This document shows, one piece after another, positions 13,147 through 15,631 of a stretch of 15,631 nt of DNA (its first letter is position 1; each line of letters starts with the position of its first letter). Location: assembly GCA_937895975.1 (NCBI GenBank), contig CALBLG010000004.1:1-15631 (forward strand), given 5' to 3'. Below the pieces are notes generated by a model. It had not been told where the DNA came from and ran no database searches. It was given only the letters and a program-made list of their open reading frames with translations. A program made the position numbers and the translations under genes. The DNA comes from an uncultured Slackia sp. (GTDB taxonomy: Bacteria > Actinomycetota > Coriobacteriia > Coriobacteriales > Eggerthellaceae).

Positions 13147-14163
13147 TCACCACTGTTGACCCGCGCGTAGCGAAACCGCCCGATGACTCCTTACCACACC
13201 CCGTCCATCCATAAGCTCTTTGCGAAGGAGATATTGCAGCTGCGCGAATTCGTGAGAATTGACGCCACGAAGTCGAACTCCTCGCAATTTAGCAATCTGA
13301 AGCGCAATAGTGTCCATTTGGACAGCATCGAATATGTGGGCGCGAGTCAAGGTGGCAACGGAATACCCCGAGGAGACGAACGCATTCTTTCTGCGCGCAT
13401 CGTTGGCGATTCGGCCCGGGGTCATATGGAACTCATCGCTATCGTATTCGACAACAACCCTTTCGCTCGGCCACAAAATATCAGGTTCGAGCATTTCGAC
13501 TCCGGCGCGTTTTCGTTCGGCGGAATCGAGTCTCACTTTAGAATTTAGCACGCATCCCCCTAAGCCGTACCCACCACGCGAACGGGGAAGTGAGAGCAAT
13601 TCGCCGGCGATGGTCTCCATGGGCGATCGAGATCGGGCCAAACAATGCTTAGAAGCAGATTTCAACGCACCTATGCCATGTATGCCTTTGGCCCGATCGC
13701 AAAACGACCGCAACCTCCTAGGCGTCGTCAAAGTATCCCGCCGTATCATCCCCGACGAAATGGCATCATAGGGAGAATACAGACCGCAAAACTCACTCGC
13801 AAGGCACGCCAACTCTTCGCGCGAAACAAATTTGGCTATTTGGGCCAGCGCCAATTCGGGAGCCACGACATATTGCGTTCCCGATATTTTATAGATCGAC
13901 CCACGCGGCAGAATACTCGGGCGATGATGAACGACGATTGTCGGACTCGCCCCGTCGGTGTGGCCCCTTGAATTGTTAACCTTACTCGATGCGGTTACAT
14001 GAACAGGATAAGAAAGCAAACCCCTGCCAGCAATCCAATCGAAATCGTCGCTGTCGTAGGCGGATGGCGGCATCTGGGCAAACGATGGCTCGGGAATGCG
14101 CACGCCCGGCAGCCCGACTATTCTCCAATATTCAAACGCCGATATATGGCTAAGCAGGGTCAT
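13147..14163 (-). CDS. Accessory protein with DUF559/Vsr-like nuclease domain
   Basis: The protein has 338 residues. The C-terminal part has the look of a PD-(D/E)XK endonuclease of the Vsr/DUF559 type: a helix glutamate E183 in SPMET, D228 in LEPDILWP, then VVVEYDSDEFH (E239, D241, H246) and DARRKNAFVSSGYSVATLT (255-273). The N-terminal half (about 50-180) contains HVTASSKVNNSRG and IYKISGTQYVVAPELALAQIA, a layout I associate with AbiEi-like or coriobacterial accessory proteins; this is a weak assignment. The ATG at 14163 has AAGGAG 7 nt upstream. The gene is less GC-rich than its neighbours and sits alone between efp and a repeat-filled gap, suggesting acquisition. It could act in defence or DNA repair; the real target is unknown. 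Confidence 0.65.
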   Translation of the reverse strand: MTLLSHISAFEYWRIVGLPGVRIPEPSFAQMPPSAYDSDDFDWIAGRGLLSYPVHVTASSKVNNSRGHTDGASPTIVVHHRPSILPRGSIYKISGTQYVVAPELALAQIAKFVSREELACLASEFCGLYSPYDAISSGMIRRDTLTTPRRLRSFCDRAKGIHGIGALKSASKHCLARSRSPMETIAGELLSLPRSRGGYGLGGCVLNSKVRLDSAERKRAGVEMLEPDILWPSERVVVEYDSDEFHMTPGRIANDARRKNAFVSSGYSVATLTRAHIFDAVQMDTIALQIAKLRGVRLRGVNSHEFAQLQYLLRKELMDGRGVVRSHRAVSLRAGQQW

Positions 14164-14305
14164 GAACGCTCCTTGGTCGACAGCGACAGCACCATATCGG
14201 CGAAACCTTGCCGAAATCCTGCTCGTTCCCAACAAATTTCTGCATCCCCGAATACGTCAAACGCTCGAGGCATTGACGCATTCGAATAATGCATCGGCGT
14301 AAACG

Positions 14306-14341
14306 AAAAAGGCTCGCAACCTGAATGGTTGCGAGCCTTTT
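14306..14341 (-). terminator. Strong, near-symmetric intrinsic terminator after efp
   Basis: AAAAGGCTCGCAACC (14307-14321) and its exact complement (14327-14341) form a 15-bp stem around a 5-nt loop. On the minus strand TTTTT follows (14310-14306). It ends the pepP-family/efp transcript before the DUF559-like gene. Confidence 0.95.
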
Positions 14342-14346
14342 CACGT

Positions 14347-14373
14347 GGGTCAAAGGGACTGTCCCTTTGACCC
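14347..14373. repeat. GGGTCAAAGGGAC palindrome after efp
   Basis: GGGTCAAAGGGAC (14347-14359) and its exact complement (14361-14373) are separated by one base: a 13-bp arm palindrome 14 nt after the efp stop. It is the best example of the CAAAGGG hairpins at gene ends in this window. Confidence 0.75.
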
Positions 14374-14387
14374 AGAACGGTGCCGAA

Positions 14388-14951
14388 TTACATACGCTTG
14401 ATGAAGCGGCCATCGCGGGTGTCGATCTGCAGCACGTCGCCGATTTCGACGAACATGGGGACCTTCACCTCGGCGCCGGTCTCCAGCGTGGCCGGTTTGG
14501 TGGAACCCTGAACGGTATCGCCCTTGAAGCCCGGCTCGGTTTCGGTGACCTCGAGCTCGACGAACATCTTCGGCTCGACGCCCAGCAGCTCGCCGTCGGC
14601 GTACTCGAGCGTGGCAGTGTCGTTTTCTTTCAGCCACTGAGCGGTGTCACCCACGTGATCGGCCGGCAGAGAAATCTGGTCGAAGCTAACCGGATCCATG
14701 AAGTAGAAGTCGGCGCCATCGTTGTACAGATACTGCATTTCGCGCTGCTCAAGACGAACGGTGTCGAATTTCACGCCCGAATTCACGGTATCGGAAAGCA
14801 CGCGGCCGGTTTTGATGTCGCGCATCTTCATGCGGACGAACGCGCCGCCCTTGCCGGGCTTAACATGCTGGAACTCGGTGATGATGCACATCTTGCCGTT
14901 GTAGACGATGCACATGCCATTCTTGAAATCGGCAGTAGAGACAGTTGCCAT
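14388..14951 (-). CDS. efp: Elongation factor P
   Basis: EF-P binds the ribosome near the E site and rescues stalling at polyproline stretches. The 187-residue protein has the standard three-domain length. The domain I tip loop KPGKGGAF (31-38) carries K34 at the E. coli modification position. Domain II-III signatures such as GDTVQGSTKPATLETGAEVKVP are present. Whether K34 is modified, and by what, cannot be told; no EpmA-like gene is in view. The ATG at 14951 has AGGA 7 nt upstream. It starts 29 nt after the stop of the aminopeptidase P-family gene, a classic pairing, so they are probably co-transcribed. Two hairpins follow, the second a strong terminator. Confidence 0.97.
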   Translation of the reverse strand: MATVSTADFKNGMCIVYNGKMCIITEFQHVKPGKGGAFVRMKMRDIKTGRVLSDTVNSGVKFDTVRLEQREMQYLYNDGADFYFMDPVSFDQISLPADHVGDTAQWLKENDTATLEYADGELLGVEPKMFVELEVTETEPGFKGDTVQGSTKPATLETGAEVKVPMFVEIGDVLQIDTRDGRFIKRM

Positions 14952-14980
14952 CGAGAAATCCTTCCTTTGCGATAAAACTA

Positions 14981-15631
14981 TCAGATTATAACCAGTTCAT
15001 GCGTGGATTTGGTGAAGACCTCGAAGCCGTCTTCGGTAATCACGCCGAAATCTTCCAAACGGCAGCCGATTTCGCCTGGCAGGTACACGCCCGGCTCCAC
15101 CGTAACCACATTGCCCGGCTGAAGCGGGGCCTCGTTGCGAGGCGAAAGCACCGGCAGCTCGTGGATGTCGATGCCCACGCCATGTCCCAAGCCGTGCCCC
15201 ATTTTGCCCGCGAAGCCGTTGTGTGCCAGCACATCTTCGGCCAAATGGTGCATGGCTGCGCCCGTGCGGCCCGGGCGCAGCATGGCCTCGACAGCCTCAT
15301 TCGCCTCGCGCACGGCGGCGAACACTTCGCGCGCCTGGGCCGTGGCCTGGCCGATGCACACCGTGCGCGTCATGTCGGAGCAATAGCCGCCCTTGCGCGC
15401 GCCGAAATCCATCACCACCATGTCGCCCGCCTGCAGGCGCCGCTCGCCCGCAACGCTGTGGGGCGCCGCGCCGTTCGGCCCGCTGGCCACAATGGAATCG
15501 AACGCCAAGCCCTCGGCTCCCAAGCGACGCATGGCGTCTTCCAGCTCGCGCTTCACTTCAAGCTCGGTCATGCCTTCGCGCATGAAACCCACGATATGCT
15601 CGAACGCGGCATCGGTGATGGCCTGCGCAGC
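14981..15631 (-). CDS. Aminopeptidase P-family (Xaa-Pro) peptidase, 5' end outside the window
   Basis: The visible part is the C-terminal 216 residues of an M24 metallopeptidase, which cleaves bonds next to proline. The frame is open to the right edge, so the start lies outside. Counting from the edge, the metal ligands are all present: D75 in MDFG, D86 in CSDMTRT, H150 in GHGLGHGVG, E179 in TVEPGVY and E193 in RLEDFG. The fold is the pita-bread type. The gene precedes efp by 29 nt, an arrangement common in Gram-positive bacteria. Xaa-Pro aminopeptidase and Xaa-Pro dipeptidase cannot be separated without the N-terminal domain. Confidence 0.92.
   Translation of the reverse strand, partial: AAQAITDAAFEHIVGFMREGMTELEVKRELEDAMRRLGAEGLAFDSIVASGPNGAAPHSVAGERRLQAGDMVVMDFGARKGGYCSDMTRTVCIGQATAQAREVFAAVREANEAVEAMLRPGRTGAAMHHLAEDVLAHNGFAGKMGHGLGHGVGIDIHELPVLSPRNEAPLQPGNVVTVEPGVYLPGEIGCRLEDFGVITEDGFEVFTKSTHELVII

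Noticed and set aside
12960..13214. 84-codon plus-strand frame starting MSTEAFWASVDQNMAKVES
   Set aside because: The start looks protein-like, but there is no ribosome binding site. It runs through the inverted repeat and into the antisense of the DUF559-like gene. It may be a relic of the repeat.

Overview
The window looks like chromosome of a high-GC Gram-positive bacterium. The best guess is class Coriobacteriia, Eggerthellaceae-like. Reasons: GC is near 60 %, Shine-Dalgarno sequences are strong and GTG starts occur, uvrB carries a Gram-positive LexA box (CGAAC-N4-GTTCG), pyruvate carboxylase is split in two subunits with a carboxyltransferase-carrier fusion, and long stem-loops lie between genes. 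The assignment rests on reading alone, without a database search.

Almost everything is on the minus strand, so transcription runs from right to left. From the right edge: the C-terminal part of an aminopeptidase P-family peptidase (14981-15631) is followed after 29 nt by efp. A strong terminator block (14306-14373) separates these from an accessory gene with a DUF559/Vsr-like nuclease domain (13147-14163). Next, a convergent 316-nt gap holds a large inverted repeat. The only plus-strand gene follows: an Rrf2-family regulator (12393-12830), divergent from a small split-barrel flavoprotein gene (11786-12196). Three copies of a 19-bp operator-like palindrome lie between them. Downstream of the flavoprotein are a macrodomain with a zinc-type motif (10729-11616) and a SirTM-type sirtuin (9693-10586). 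Together they form a minimal reversible ADP-ribosylation pair, probably under redox or metal control through the Rrf2 protein.

A 493-nt gene-free stretch follows (9200-9692). It contains terminator hairpins, a promoter with a built-in palindrome, and a roughly 110-nt multi-helix leader. The leader precedes the two-gene operon for pyruvate carboxylase (7313-9199, then accC at 5966-7309). The first gene fuses a carboxyltransferase to a complete AccB-like biotin carrier. A near-perfect ribosome binding site lies inside it, exactly at the AccB domain boundary, so one gene may yield both the fusion and free AccB.

Further left are an orphan HipA-like kinase (4725-5810), DAHP synthase (3556-4587), dephospho-CoA kinase (2783-3376) and LexA-controlled uvrB (385-2544). 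Each of these is set off by its own hairpin or terminator. Two consecutive 28-bp stem-loops lie downstream of uvrB. In the first, all three mismatches become G-U pairs only in RNA read in the uvrB direction.

No tRNA, rRNA, CRISPR array or transposase gene was seen.
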